Shown here: positions 35,701 through 45,123 of the stretch, piece after piece
Layout of the letters: each line of letters starts with the position of its first letter
How positions within the stretch are numbered: the first letter of the stretch is position 1
NCBI RefSeq assembly: GCF_049537155.1
Contig: NZ_JBMVQZ010000016.1
Span: 13,407 to 77,406, forward strand
Direction of reading: 5' to 3'
DNA: 64,000 bases
Source: Limisphaera sp049537155
Lineage (GTDB): Bacteria; Verrucomicrobiota; Verrucomicrobiia; Limisphaerales; Limisphaeraceae
Notes under the pieces: generated by a model
Told to the model about the DNA's origin: nothing
The model's input: only the letters and a program-made list of their open reading frames with translations
The model's database searches: none
Made by a program: the position numbers and the translations under genes

Positions 35701-38700
35701 CTCGCCGTCTCCGAAGGTCACGAACCCGCCCGAACGAACAAAGTCCAGTCCGGCCGTGGCGGTGATCTCGCGCGTCTCGTATCCCACGGTGACGACGCCG
35801 CTGCGACCGTTGGTCCGGACCAACGGGATGGCCACCTGACCGGCGGCTTCACCGGCCCACACGTTGCTCTGGACGAGTCGGATTTCGCCCGGCGCACGTT
35901 CGTCGTCCAGGATGGTCAACGTGGCCTCGAACGGACTGACCAGGAACCCGCCGGTCACGTTGGTGAGGGCCATGGTCACGGTTTCCTCGCCCTCGGGTTG
36001 TGCATCGTCCAAGATCGGGATGAAGACAAACCGGGTGGTCTCACCGGGCAGGAACGTCAGGGTGTTGGTCAGATGCACGAAGTCCGTTCCCGCGGTGGCA
36101 GTTCCGTTCGTGGTGGTGGTGAAATCCACGACCGTGGTCCGCTCCAAGTTGCCCTGCCGTTGGATCGTGATGCGGGCCAGCCCACCCGCCACGTTCTCGC
36201 TCACGGCAAAATTCGGCTGCGAGAACGAAACGCCCGTGTCATCGCTGACAATCTGGACCTCGGCAATCGGCTGGTTCCCCAGGGCCAATCCCGGCGCACC
36301 GGCCGGCGAAAGGTTGGTGATGCTCACCCAGAAGCTGCGAGCCGGGTTGAGCTCGAAGTCGTCCACCAGCGGGATCTGGACTTCGGCAAACACCTCCGCT
36401 TGCGGGAAAGCAACCTCGTAACTTCCGCCGACGTAGTGAACTTGGTTGGTGGCAGTCCCGTCCGCGGTGGCGAACCGGGCCCGTACCGGCTGGCCGTCAG
36501 GTGCGTTGGCGGTGCCGCCACGCCGCCGGAGGGTCACCACGGCATTTGTCTGGTCCTCCCAGACCACGAACCTGCCCTTGGCGAATTCGATCCGGCCGCT
36601 GCCGGAGACGGAGCCACCGTAGATCCGGGCCAGCCGGCGCCGGGGTTGTCCATCGTAGGTTTCGAATCCGCCGCCCAAGATGATCTTCCCGTCCGGCTGG
36701 ACCAGTACCGCAGCCACGAATGCATCGGCACCGGCGCCGAAATTGATGCTCGGATCGGCCGAACCGTCGGGATTGAGCCTGGTGATCCCGCCGCGGGTCA
36801 CGCCGTTGCAATGCCGGAAGGCGCCGCCCACGACAATTCTCAGATCCCGCTGCAATGCCAGGGCCCAGACCGTGTCATCCGCGCCGGCGCCCGGATCGAA
36901 GGTCGCGTCCACGTCCCCGTTGTCCAGCAACCGCGCCAGACGGACCCGCGTCTGACCGTTGACGTTGGTGAACGAGCCCCCGATGACGATCCGTCCATCC
37001 GGTTGGAGCAGGACGGCACGAACGGCTCCATCGGGGCCTGTCCCCACGCGGAACGTGGGATCCACGCTGCCATCCGGATTCAGTCGCACGATGCCCGGGC
37101 TGGTCCGGCCGTTGAACTCTGTGAACTCACCTGCCACCAGGATCTTGCCGGCATGAACGCTGTTGGTGGGGTAGGCAACCACCGCGTAGACGGTGCCGTT
37201 GGCACCCGTGCCCGGATCGAAACTGGTGTCCAATGCACCGTTGGCGAGCAGCCGGGCCACACCTCTCCTCCCCACGCCGCGATAGGTCGCGAACGCCCCG
37301 CCCACAACCATCCGGGGTTGACCCTGCCACCAGCTTTCAGCCAGGGCGAACACCGGCTGGTCCGGTCCACTACCCGGATCGAATGTGGTATCCACCACAC
37401 CATTGGTCTGAACCCGGGCGAGGAATGGTCGGGCAAGGCCGTTGACCTGGCTGAATGCACCGCCGATCACGATCCGGCCGTCAGCCTGGGGGAGCAGGGC
37501 ATTCACCGCGCCATTGACAGAGGCGGAAAAGCTCGGATCCAGCGACCCGTCCCCTCCGTTCAACCGCACCAAGCGCAGGCGGATGGCGTCGTTGGCCAGG
37601 GTGAAATCACCCGCGACCAACAACTTGCCGTCCGGCTGCAATCCGAGCGCCAGGACGGCGTCATTGAAGTGACCCGATCCGAACAGCGTGTCCAACTCGC
37701 CAGCCGGCTCGTTTACACTTTCATCGTCCACGATCCTCAGGATCGCCGTGGCCGGCTGGCCCAGCGCCGAACCCGGGTTGGCCCCGGAAAGGGTCAGTGT
37801 GACAAAACGGTCAGCCGCATCCGCAAACGGGCCGTCCAAGATCTGGATCTCGAAACTCTTGGCCGTCTCGCCGGGACCGAAGCTCAAGCTGCCGTTGGTG
37901 GGCACAAAATCCGTGAAGGGCACTGCCGTGCCCGGTTCGGCCCGGAAATTCACGGTGACCGATCCCGCCGCACCGTCCGTTCGCACCACCGTGATCAGGG
38001 CTTTCCCACCGTTCTCGTTGACGCGGTACTCGGCGTAGGGGAAGGCCACGAATCCCACCCGGTCGTCGTTGGTAATCCACAGCGTACCGACCGCTTGCGG
38101 GCCGAGTGCGCCGGGATTCGGCACGCCGTTCAACATCGGATCCATCAACCGAAGCACGACCGTTTCGTCCGGTTCGATCGCGCCATCATCCACCAGCGAG
38201 ACCCAGAAAGTCTTCGGCGAGACATCTCCGTGGGCCCAGGTGAGAACCGTGCTCACCGGCAGGTAGTCGGAGCCGGCCGTGGCGGTGCCGTCCTCGGTAA
38301 CCGCGGTCACCGTGAGGGTCCCGCTGCTGCTGCCACGGCGTGTGACCGTGACCTGAACCCGGCCTGATCCCTCCAATCCACCCACCACGGGCGGATCAAA
38401 GTTCAGCCGGCCACCGGGCGTGTCGTCATCCACGATGGTCAACACCGTGTTGCTGATTCCGCCCACCGCGACACCAATCAACCGCAGGCGCACGGTCTCA
38501 TCCGGCTCGACCTGGCTGTCGTTGAAGATGGGAATGACAAAGGTCTGGTTGGTCACACCGTTGAGGAACGTCAGGGTGCCCGAACGCGGCTGGTAATCCG
38601 TGTTCGGCGTGGCTGTTCCGCCGGGCATGACCTCATACTGACAGGTCAGTGTGCCGAAGCTGCCGTTGGTGCGGATGACGGTGATGACGGCCTGTCCGGC

Positions 38701-41700
38701 GCTTTCCAGCACCACGAAGTTCGTGGAGGCAAAGCCCAGCACACCGGCCTGTTTGTCATCGTCCACGATGTTGAGCGGCGCCCGGGACCGTCCGAGCGCC
38801 CCGCCCAGTGGAATGTTCTCCCCGCCCAGGAAGAAGACATCGGCAAAGGTCGGGCTGGCCAGCCGGAAGGTCGTGTTCCGGTCGCCCTGGCTGATCTGAT
38901 CGTTCAGGATGGTGATGTTCAGCCAGCCCTCACGGTAATTGAAAAAGCGCTGGCCGAAGATGGAGGTCGGCACGAAGTTGTCGCCGAACAACCCGTCGCT
39001 CATCATCCGGGTCGTGGCGCCGGGCTCGTTTGCCGGCCAGGGTGCCTGCCAGGATGTCAGGTAAATCGGCGGCACGGCGTTGTAGATGTAATCGGTGCCG
39101 CTTCGTGCCAGCCCGTCCTCCACCTCGAAATTGGCGCTCAGATAGCCGAGGGCGCCGTTGGTTCGAACCAGGTCCACCGACAACATGGACTGGTTTTCGT
39201 TGGCGGTGTAGGAACTCCGGGCAAAGCCAATGTTGCCGGGTCCGGGTGTTTCGCCGCCCACCAGGCGGGCGACATTGGACCGGTTGCGCACGCCATCGCG
39301 GGACTTGTGCTCGATCCATAGGTTGGGATCCCCGTTGGCCTCCGGCCGGACCAGCGCGGATGCCTGGCCGCCACCCACCTTGTCAAACAGCCCCGCAATG
39401 AGGACGTTGCCGTCGCTCTGGATCTTCGTGGCGAAGACAATGCCGCGCGGGTCGGCGAATCGCGCCCGGAACAGTCCCGCGAACTGGTTGTAGGCAGTAT
39501 CGAGGAAGGTCGTGTCCAACGTGCCGTCCTCGTACAACCGGGCGAAGCTCCGGCGCGGCGTGCCGTTGTAAGTATCGAAGCTGCCGCCGATGTAGATCCG
39601 GCCCCCGGCCAGTTCAATGGCGTAGACCGGACCATCCGTGCCGGTGCTGCCCGGATCGAAGGCCGGGTCCAACGCGCCGCCGGCCGTCAACCGCGCCAGA
39701 TTGTTTCGCGGCTGCAGATTCACACTCGAGAACTCTCCGCCGATGAGCACGCGGCCGTCCGGTTGCCGCCGGATCGCGAACACGCGACCATCGGTACCTG
39801 CACCGGGATTGAAAGTGGCGTCGAGACGACCGTCATCCAGGAGACGCGCGATCCCGCCGCGCACCACGCCGGACACACGATAGAACTCGCCGCCGATCAG
39901 CAACCGGCCGTCCGGCTGCAGTTCCAGCGCCCAGACCGGACCGTCCGGTCCCACGCCGGGATCAAAACCCGTGTCCACGGAACCGTCACGGTTCAGCCGA
40001 GCCACGTACGGGCGCGGGATGCCGTTGACCGCGGTGAACTCACCGCCGATGTAAACCTTGCCATCCGGGGCCACCGCCACGGCCCACACCGCGCCGTTCG
40101 GCCCGTCGGCCGGGTCGAAGGTCGGGTCCAACGAACCGTTGGCGTTGATCCGCGCCACGCCCACCCGACGTTGCCCGTTGTAGGAGGCGAATCCGCCGCC
40201 GATGACCCATTGGCCACCGGGTGAAGCCGCAATGGCGGCGATGAAGGCGTCTGCGCCGGTGCCGGGGCTGAAACTGGTGTCCAGGGAACCGTCCACGTTC
40301 AACCGTGCGATCCTGGACCTGCCGATGGTGTTGTACGAGGTGAAGTCACCCACGATGATGGCCCGGTTGTCGGACTGCAGCGCCAGGTCGTACACCACCC
40401 CGTCGGTACCGGGGTTGGGCAGGTTCGGCGGCGAGGTGGTGACCGCCGGCACCATCGTCGCTCCAAAATCCGGATTGTAAAACTGGTCCACCGACCCGGC
40501 CGGCGGGTCGCGATCGTCGAACAGGATGGTTACCGTGGTCTGGTTGATGGTTCCGACCAGCGTGGGTCGGTTGTCCACGTTGCGGTACAGGAACAACTGA
40601 AAGTCCTCATTGAATTCCGTCAGTGTGTCGTTGGTCACGATCAACTCGATTTCCTTCACACGAAAGTCGTCCTGGCCCCAGTCCAAGCTCCCCCCTCCGG
40701 GGAAGCTGTAATTCCCGAGCACCTCGAAGTCCGAGTTGGTGCCGTGGATGCCAATGGGATCGTCCGGGGGCGTCGGTGTGGCACAATCGGAGCCAGGTTG
40801 AAGGGGGAATATGTTGTTGTCCAACTCGGCCGGATCCGCCTGGTCCCCGGATCCCAGGAAGTTGTTCACGCGATACCGGAGGGTGACCGATTCGCGGTTG
40901 GTGCCGGAGCGCATTACCCCGATCCGGACCCTGGCATAATATTCGTTCACGTCCTCGGGCGTCCGGTACGCCACCCGGGTGAAATTGAAGATGGCATTCG
41001 TGGGCTGGAACAGCAGGTCGGGAGGATCATTCGTGCCGATGGCCTGAAAGTTGCGCTGCCAAACTGGATCAATGTCGGTGTCCAAGATGCGTACCAGGAT
41101 GCGGCCAAAGGCACCGTCCACACGTGGCGGGGCCACCTCGAGCGATTCATTCGGATCCGGGCGTGCATTGGACAAAACGACAGCAAAGGACCGGTTCGTG
41201 TTCGGCAGCATGTCATCCGGCACGATCCGAATCAGAATCCGCTTGGTCATCTCGCCATGATCAAACACCAGGGTTCCCTGTACGGGGATGAAATCCTGGA
41301 ATGCGACCGCCGGGATTTCCTGCCCCGGTACGAGGACCTCGTCCTCGGCAATCTCCTCGGTGGCGTAATCCACGAGCATCCGTCCGCTGGCGCCTCCCAC
41401 GCGCGTGACGGTCACCAGCACACCGGGCACTCCGAACCGGTAATAGGTCTCGACAGTGCTGGCGTCTTCCGTGGCCAAACTCTCCCATTCCGAACAATGA
41501 ACCACCGGGACCTGCCGCGGACCCTCCGGAGTCAGGGCTGTGGCGATATCCTCAGTGGCAAATCGAAAGACACCCCCCGAATGATAGGCCCAACTCAGGA
41601 TGACGTCCGCGCCGGCCTGCGGCAGCAGGCCAAGCTTCAGGCCGACGGCGATGTAATAGGTGCGACCCTCCTCCGCATGGAACCGGAGTGCACTGGGCCG

Positions 41701-42141
41701 GCCTGTCAGAAAGCCGAACAGCGAACCCAGGTTTCCGTAGGGCGTTTTGGCATATGCTACCGGCGGCGCATCGTCATTTGCCGCCACCTGCCGCAGCTGT
41801 TGCAGGGTCTCACCCGTATAAACGGCCAGCACCGTGTCCGGCCCACCCGGGCTGGCCAGGGTGTCCCAGGTCACCTCCCCGCTGCGCGGTGCGGTCCAGC
41901 GGTACCAAATCGAGGGGACGGGGAATCCGGCATGACTGGGCTCGCCGATTTCGAACGTCGCCTGATCCAGGCTGCCCTCGACCGTGCCGTGGATGCCTGT
42001 CAGTTCCTCGGCGGCAGTGAAGTTGTCGTTGGCCGGCTGGGCCCATGAGGCAACCGACCAGCCAAACGCCAACCCGCAGACGAGCCACTGCGTCCAGCGG
42101 CGGGTCCAGCCGTTTCCGGGCTTACCTGTCAATCTCCTCAT
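32755..42141 (-). CDS. Giant exported Calx-beta / delta-60 repeat protein with P-domain and DUF11 domains
   Basis: This 3128-residue protein has a signal peptide ending near residue 34 (AFGWSVASWAQ) and a PPC-like N-terminal domain (35-190) with SIWYRWTAPRSGEVTWDT. Two Calx-beta-like domains (190-545) are followed by a delta-60 block (580-960), four Calx-beta domains (970-1475), a second delta-60 block (1480-1845) and six tandem Calx-beta domains (1850-2535). A CARDB-like domain, a P-domain (2650-2810), two DUF11 domains (2815-3055) and a C-terminal domain ending FFRLRMGP complete it. Calx-beta domains bind calcium (D-E-T and DDD motifs recur) and usually rigidify adhesins. The CARDB/P/DUF11 part resembles the downstream protease. 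It lies 18 nt downstream of the 987-residue gene and 103 nt before the protease gene. Likely role: cell-surface or matrix adhesin. No membrane anchor or PEP-CTERM tail is visible. Confidence 0.85.
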   Translation of the reverse strand: MRRLTGKPGNGWTRRWTQWLVCGLAFGWSVASWAQPANDNFTAAEELTGIHGTVEGSLDQATFEIGEPSHAGFPVPSIWYRWTAPRSGEVTWDTLASPGGPDTVLAVYTGETLQQLRQVAANDDAPPVAYAKTPYGNLGSLFGFLTGRPSALRFHAEEGRTYYIAVGLKLGLLPQAGADVILSWAYHSGGVFRFATEDIATALTPEGPRQVPVVHCSEWESLATEDASTVETYYRFGVPGVLVTVTRVGGASGRMLVDYATEEIAEDEVLVPGQEIPAVAFQDFIPVQGTLVFDHGEMTKRILIRIVPDDMLPNTNRSFAVVLSNARPDPNESLEVAPPRVDGAFGRILVRILDTDIDPVWQRNFQAIGTNDPPDLLFQPTNAIFNFTRVAYRTPEDVNEYYARVRIGVMRSGTNRESVTLRYRVNNFLGSGDQADPAELDNNIFPLQPGSDCATPTPPDDPIGIHGTNSDFEVLGNYSFPGGGSLDWGQDDFRVKEIELIVTNDTLTEFNEDFQLFLYRNVDNRPTLVGTINQTTVTILFDDRDPPAGSVDQFYNPDFGATMVPAVTTSPPNLPNPGTDGVVYDLALQSDNRAIIVGDFTSYNTIGRSRIARLNVDGSLDTSFSPGTGADAFIAAIAASPGGQWVIGGGFASYNGQRRVGVARINANGSLDPTFDPADGPNGAVWAVAVAPDGKVYIGGEFTAVNGIPRPYVARLNRDGSVDTGFDPGVGPDGPVWALELQPDGRLLIGGEFYRVSGVVRGGIARLLDDGRLDATFNPGAGTDGRVFAIRRQPDGRVLIGGEFSSVNLQPRNNLARLTAGGALDPAFDPGSTGTDGPVYAIELAGGRIYIGGSFDTYNGTPRRSFARLYEDGTLDTTFLDTAYNQFAGLFRARFADPRGIVFATKIQSDGNVLIAGLFDKVGGGQASALVRPEANGDPNLWIEHKSRDGVRNRSNVARLVGGETPGPGNIGFARSSYTANENQSMLSVDLVRTNGALGYLSANFEVEDGLARSGTDYIYNAVPPIYLTSWQAPWPANEPGATTRMMSDGLFGDNFVPTSIFGQRFFNYREGWLNITILNDQISQGDRNTTFRLASPTFADVFFLGGENIPLGGALGRSRAPLNIVDDDKQAGVLGFASTNFVVLESAGQAVITVIRTNGSFGTLTCQYEVMPGGTATPNTDYQPRSGTLTFLNGVTNQTFVIPIFNDSQVEPDETVRLRLIGVAVGGISNTVLTIVDDDTPGGRLNFDPPVVGGLEGSGRVQVTVTRRGSSSGTLTVTAVTEDGTATAGSDYLPVSTVLTWAHGDVSPKTFWVSLVDDGAIEPDETVVLRLMDPMLNGVPNPGALGPQAVGTLWITNDDRVGFVAFPYAEYRVNENGGKALITVVRTDGAAGSVTVNFRAEPGTAVPFTDFVPTNGSLSFGPGETAKSFEIQILDGPFADAADRFVTLTLSGANPGSALGQPATAILRIVDDESVNEPAGELDTLFGSGHFNDAVLALGLQPDGKLLVAGDFTLANDAIRLRLVRLNGGDGSLDPSFSASVNGAVNALLPQADGRIVIGGAFSQVNGLARPFLARVQTNGVVDTTFDPGSGPDQPVFALAESWWQGQPRMVVGGAFATYRGVGRRGVARLLANGALDTSFDPGTGANGTVYAVVAYPTNSVHAGKILVAGEFTEFNGRTSPGIVRLNPDGSVDPTFRVGTGPDGAVRAVLLQPDGRIVIGGSFTNVNGQTRVRLARLLDNGDVDATFDPGAGADDTVWALALQRDLRIVVGGAFRHCNGVTRGGITRLNPDGSADPSINFGAGADAFVAAVLVQPDGKIILGGGFETYDGQPRRRLARIYGGSVSGSGRIEFAKGRFVVWEDQTNAVVTLRRRGGTANAPDGQPVRARFATADGTATNQVHYVGGSYEVAFPQAEVFAEVQIPLVDDFELNPARSFWVSITNLSPAGAPGLALGNQPIAEVQIVSDDTGVSFSQPNFAVSENVAGGLARITIQRQGNLERTTVVDFTTTTNGTATAGTDFVHLTNTLTFLPGETTRFVFIPILDDAQPEGEETVTMALTNVTGGFLVSPFEATLTILDDERAPGEIRLVQSNVWAGEAAGQVAIPLVRTNGRSGVVTVGYETREITATAGLDFVRSGGFVTFGDGETNKVILIPILNDSLVEGEETFLLVLTNVTGGARLQGPTNAVVTIADDELGFGFAAPTFLASEADGGLTFLVRRVGDTNRAVQVSYTTEDESATAGRDYVATSGSLSFAPGESLKSVSVPLLEDRLVEGDETFRLRLLQPSPGTEIIQPTAVGVILDNDAGFKLATNRYTVAESHTNGLATNVVVEVIRVGSLHGTNSVGYTTVGGSAVAGQDFATTAGTLVFTNGESMKQVVVPILDDTLVEETETFAFQLVNPDSNSSVVEPSTATISIVDDDAGLRFLEPAYTISEGGVSVTLTVERTGVLDTPVSVEWRTEDGSARAGQDYVQASGRLNFTNGVARQTLTVSVLDDTDEEGTESFSVRLFNVTGPATLVAPESATVTIVDNDGGVVVPAGSKLLSDPNGNGALDPGERVTVRFAMRNAGTVPLGNVVATLLATNGVVQPGPARSYGALAPNGPSVSRDYSFTVQGTNGSLVRAVFLVRDGDLDLGRVTFSYLVGTRTATFSNTAQIEIRDDAAAVPYPSVISVTGLVGVVSKTVVTLTNLHHARPSDIDMLLVSPAGGKVMVMSDAGAGYWVTNVTLTLDDAAAQPLPETAPLVSGTFKPTNYGAFDLLDVPAPEPPYATSLSAFNDTNPNGQWRLFIRDDAPAQSGHIRNGWLLQITTSGRFLPEADLSVTAETAASTVVGSNWVLTLQVRNHGPWDVTGVNLTNLVPEGAVLVSSQVTQGQIQTNNGTVRWSVGDLAMDQDARATLVLRSDNPGVLSWTVGAWSAQAESHPGNNTADLQVEVLSPRADLEVFLADEPDPVALGGLVSYTAWITNHGPATAERVTLTNRLPAGFAVVQTAPGVYLQQGNQLIFRDLGNLGAGAGMMVRVTVRPAVAGEFPVRVDVGSATDDPAKANNVATVRTTVTGTELRARVTNGQLELRWPVTAGNVVLERADTLTPPVQWVPVQVMPVLDGDHYRVNLPLDGSGGFFRLRMGP
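34537..36594 (-). repeat. Array of six tandem Calx-beta domains within the giant protein
   Basis: Protein-level repeats of about 110 residues, residues 1850-2535. Each unit carries a 'TA..G.DF......L.F..GE' strand pair and ends in an 'E.ETF...L.N' segment followed by 'TI.DD', the expected calcium-binding acidic turn. The units have diverged in sequence. Confidence 0.8.
36607..37704 (-). repeat. Second delta-60 repeat block (about seven units)
   Basis: Residues 1480-1845 of the giant protein hold units of about 50-55 residues of the form 'LQPDGKLLVAGDF....RLVRLNGDGSLDPSF', characteristic of delta-60 propeller-like repeats. Units are separated by 'G.G.D..V.A'. Confidence 0.82.
39262..40404 (-). 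repeat. First delta-60 repeat block (about six units)
   Basis: Residues 580-960 of the giant protein. Repeated pattern: 'V.A...PDG...IGG.F...NG..R...ARL..DGSLD..F.PG.G.DG'. Six or seven units would suit a closed propeller. Confidence 0.82.
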
Positions 42142-42159
42142 AGTTCAGACGAAAATCGG

Positions 42160-45123
42160 TTAGCGTGCTGGGATTTCCACCTCCACCCGGTAGAAGCGTT
42201 CGCCCTGGGTCGCGGCCGGCAATCGGACGGCTGCGCGGCCCGGGAGAATGTTGACGGGGCAGGGCGGTGCGGGGCACGGCCCTGCCGGCGGCAACGGCAG
42301 GGTTGCAAAGTTCGTCTGCACCACCACACGCCAGTCCTGCGCGGCCAGGGAGGTGGCCTCCCAGACCGTGTTGGTCGCCCCCGGAACAGAGGGCCAGATC
42401 AGCACCAACCCCTGCGCCCCTTCCCAGTGGGCCGTGATGGGAACGTCCTCGGGCACCAGGATCGGCACCGGATCCGAGGCGTTCGGAATGCCGTCGCCAT
42501 CGGAGTCGCGCTCGGTCGAGCTGGCCAGGGCCGTGTTCACCCGGATCTCACGGGTACCGATGAGAATGTTCGTGGAGCCGTAGAACCCGCCGGCGTACGT
42601 GGGCACCCAACGCAGGCGCCCGTTGTTGTATCGGCTGGAATCCACGGGTTCGGCCAGCCGGTTGGTGCCCACCAGCAGGTCCGCATAGTATATGGTGATA
42701 TTGGGCGCGATGTTTAGCGCCGAAAACGCGTTGTTCAGCTCGTTGGTCGCGTAATTGAGCAGGATGAGCTGGTCCACGTAGAGGGCATTCCTTTCGCCGG
42801 TTCCCTGGATGGTAAAGGTTGAGCCGAAATGCCCGTCCAAAACGAGCCTGCCGACGGCGACATTGTTCGTGAACCCGGCAGGGATGGGTCCGCGGTCTTC
42901 GCCGGTCCAGACGATCACATTTTGACTGTAGGGCGCGGCCGTGTTGGTGATCGTTGTGCCCCGCAGGTCGCCGGCAACGGGCCGGGCCGTCAGCGCCAGG
43001 CCATCCCGCGCGGAAAAGACGTTGTTCGTCGTGTCGGCGTCACTCAGCAATTCGTTCGCGCCCAGGACGAGTTTGCGCCCTGCCACCACGACATGGTTCG
43101 TAACCACCAGTCGGCCGGCCTGCAGGCTCACGTCAGCCAATAGGGCGGACATCCGACCCCACAGATTCGTCCCTCCGCTGCCCAAGTGAGCTTCCGCCGC
43201 CTCCAGTTGGAGCGACCCCACAGTGGCCAGATTGGTTCCCCAGTTTCTGAAGTAGGCGGTCTGGATGGCCAGGCCCTCCGCGATCAGGCGACCGTAGTTC
43301 TCAAATGCGTTGTATGGTTCCTGGAAGGCCGAGGGATGGTACGGCGGCCGCCGCAGTCCGGTGAACGTTGCTACGTTGCTGATGGCAATCGTTCCGTAGT
43401 TGGTGAGGTAGCGGAGCCGCGGCGTGCTCTCCGCCCAGGAGATCCGGTTGGTGAGAAGATTCAACTCCCCAGCCGGGCTGAATGGCTGGACGATCCACGG
43501 CGGGACGCTCAACTCCACGGGCGGATTTGTGGTCAAGGTGAGTCGCTCGGCGTCAATCAACAGGCTTCCGAACACGTTCAGTTTGTCCGCAATACGAACC
43601 TCGCGTTGCCCCTCCGGACTCATCAACTCGAGCCCCTCGACCATTGGCTCCGAGCTGGCGCTCAGGTAGTTGCTCACCATCAACACCTTGTACTCCAGAC
43701 CGATTCCGGCGGCGGAGATGTTGGTCCAGATGCCCACCCAGGCTTGGAGCTCGCCCACGATGCGCGACACCCGCGGCAATTGGAGCTGCCGCACCTCGAG
43801 CAGGCCATTGGTCGAGGCGAGCCGGATCGCGCTGTAGGGGGTCTCGATCTGGGCGTTGGTGCTGCCGACGAAGTGTCCGAGCGACTCCAGCCGCAAATAG
43901 CTGGGCGCGCTCAACCGGGTCTGGGTCAGGTCCAATGCCCGCCGGGCAACGACCTCGATGCGCCCCATCACGTTGGAGAAAGCGCTGCCCGGCTGGGTCT
44001 CCGAGGGCACCATGACCGCGGGTATCACGCGTGTCCGGTAACCCGAATTCGTGGTGTCCACAAAGATGTTCGTGCCCAGCGAATAGATCGAAGCATCGAA
44101 ATCCTCGGGCGGCACCTGCGGGAGCGCGGAAAAGAAACCGGGATCCACGCCGCTGAGGAAGAAGTTGAATGGCTGGAATGCACCGACGGGGTTCAGCGAC
44201 GGAACGTACAGTGTACCGTTCGTCAGATTGAAATTGTAGTTCTCGGGCGTCAGGAACTCCGTCAGATACAGTTCGTTGGTTATGCGGCTCTGTGTGACCG
44301 CGTTGGTGACCACGCCCCGCCAGCGGATCACGTTCAGTCCGGGGCTCATTCGGACTTCTGCGTCCTGGATTTCTCCGCCGTTGTACACATAGACGGCCTG
44401 GATCATCAGGTTGCTGGGCCCCTGCTGGTAGGTCTGAACGTGGCTGCTGAATCCAACGGGCAGGACGACCTGGGCCAGCGCCTGGCCGTTGATCGTCTGG
44501 ACCACATGGAAGGGACTGACCAATGGAGGAGCGGCGAACCGGCCGACGATGCGGTTCGTGTTGAAACCCCAGTGCACGTCATAGGTTCTCACGGCAATGT
44601 TGGTGGACCCCGACTCCTGGAAGCGGAGTTCCCCTCCACGAAGGTCCACGTAATCTCCGGTCAGATTCAACTGGCCGAGCGAGGAAATCTCGAGTCGCCC
44701 ACGGTTGATGATGTTCGTCGCCTGAATCAACAACCACAAATCGGCGCTGATCTCGGCCGTGTTGGGTTGGACCAGCCCTTCGTTGTGGAACACTGCGGCC
44801 CACCGGCGCTGGGGATTCCCCATCGGATCGATGAGCTGGAAGCGGTAGCCCGGGCTCCCCAGCCAACGCCCCCGGTTGGTGATGTAGAGCGCGTTCTGTA
44901 ACTCGATGGGCTGGACGATCGCAAGATTTGTCAGGGCGATGGTGCCGACGTTGACGACGCGGACGGCATCGATCACCGGCAGGGGTTCCGGTGGGAATGA
45001 GGCCTGCAGAGTGCCCGTGTTCAAGAACAGGTCCTGGGCACTCCTGGCCGGGACAACGGCAAACCCCAGCAGGAGTATCCAAACACCCGCGACCAAGCGG
45101 GATTTCCAACAGCGCATCGTCAT
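42160..45123 (-). CDS. Exported beta-rich protein of unknown function with calcium-type DSDGDG motif
   Basis: This 987-residue protein has a clear signal peptide (VAGVWILLLGFAVVPARSAQ, cleavage near residue 29). I do not recognise any enzymatic domain in the next 850 residues, which are rich in Asn, Thr and alternating hydrophobic strands, as in beta-helix or beta-sandwich surface proteins. Near the C-terminus RDSDGDGIPNASDP resembles a thrombospondin type 3 calcium loop. It is followed by a terminal domain (VLIWPSVPGATNTVWEATS) ending RFYRVEVEIPAR that resembles the tails of neighbouring exported proteins. The ATG at 45123 overlaps the stop of the upstream gene as ATGA; the next ATG (45117) is two codons inside. 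The giant Calx-beta gene follows 18 nt downstream. An orphan exported protein specific to this group is the most that can be said. Confidence 0.75.
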   Translation of the reverse strand: MTMRCWKSRLVAGVWILLLGFAVVPARSAQDLFLNTGTLQASFPPEPLPVIDAVRVVNVGTIALTNLAIVQPIELQNALYITNRGRWLGSPGYRFQLIDPMGNPQRRWAAVFHNEGLVQPNTAEISADLWLLIQATNIINRGRLEISSLGQLNLTGDYVDLRGGELRFQESGSTNIAVRTYDVHWGFNTNRIVGRFAAPPLVSPFHVVQTINGQALAQVVLPVGFSSHVQTYQQGPSNLMIQAVYVYNGGEIQDAEVRMSPGLNVIRWRGVVTNAVTQSRITNELYLTEFLTPENYNFNLTNGTLYVPSLNPVGAFQPFNFFLSGVDPGFFSALPQVPPEDFDASIYSLGTNIFVDTTNSGYRTRVIPAVMVPSETQPGSAFSNVMGRIEVVARRALDLTQTRLSAPSYLRLESLGHFVGSTNAQIETPYSAIRLASTNGLLEVRQLQLPRVSRIVGELQAWVGIWTNISAAGIGLEYKVLMVSNYLSASSEPMVEGLELMSPEGQREVRIADKLNVFGSLLIDAERLTLTTNPPVELSVPPWIVQPFSPAGELNLLTNRISWAESTPRLRYLTNYGTIAISNVATFTGLRRPPYHPSAFQEPYNAFENYGRLIAEGLAIQTAYFRNWGTNLATVGSLQLEAAEAHLGSGGTNLWGRMSALLADVSLQAGRLVVTNHVVVAGRKLVLGANELLSDADTTNNVFSARDGLALTARPVAGDLRGTTITNTAAPYSQNVIVWTGEDRGPIPAGFTNNVAVGRLVLDGHFGSTFTIQGTGERNALYVDQLILLNYATNELNNAFSALNIAPNITIYYADLLVGTNRLAEPVDSSRYNNGRLRWVPTYAGGFYGSTNILIGTREIRVNTALASSTERDSDGDGIPNASDPVPILVPEDVPITAHWEGAQGLVLIWPSVPGATNTVWEATSLAAQDWRVVVQTNFATLPLPPAGPCPAPPCPVNILPGRAAVRLPAATQGERFYRVEVEIPAR

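Noticed and set aside
33241..38367. A 1708-codon open frame on the plus strand opposite the Calx-beta giant gene
   Set aside because: Its translation has no recognisable domain and is mostly a GC-biased antisense of a gene with clear domain structure, a signal peptide and operon context.
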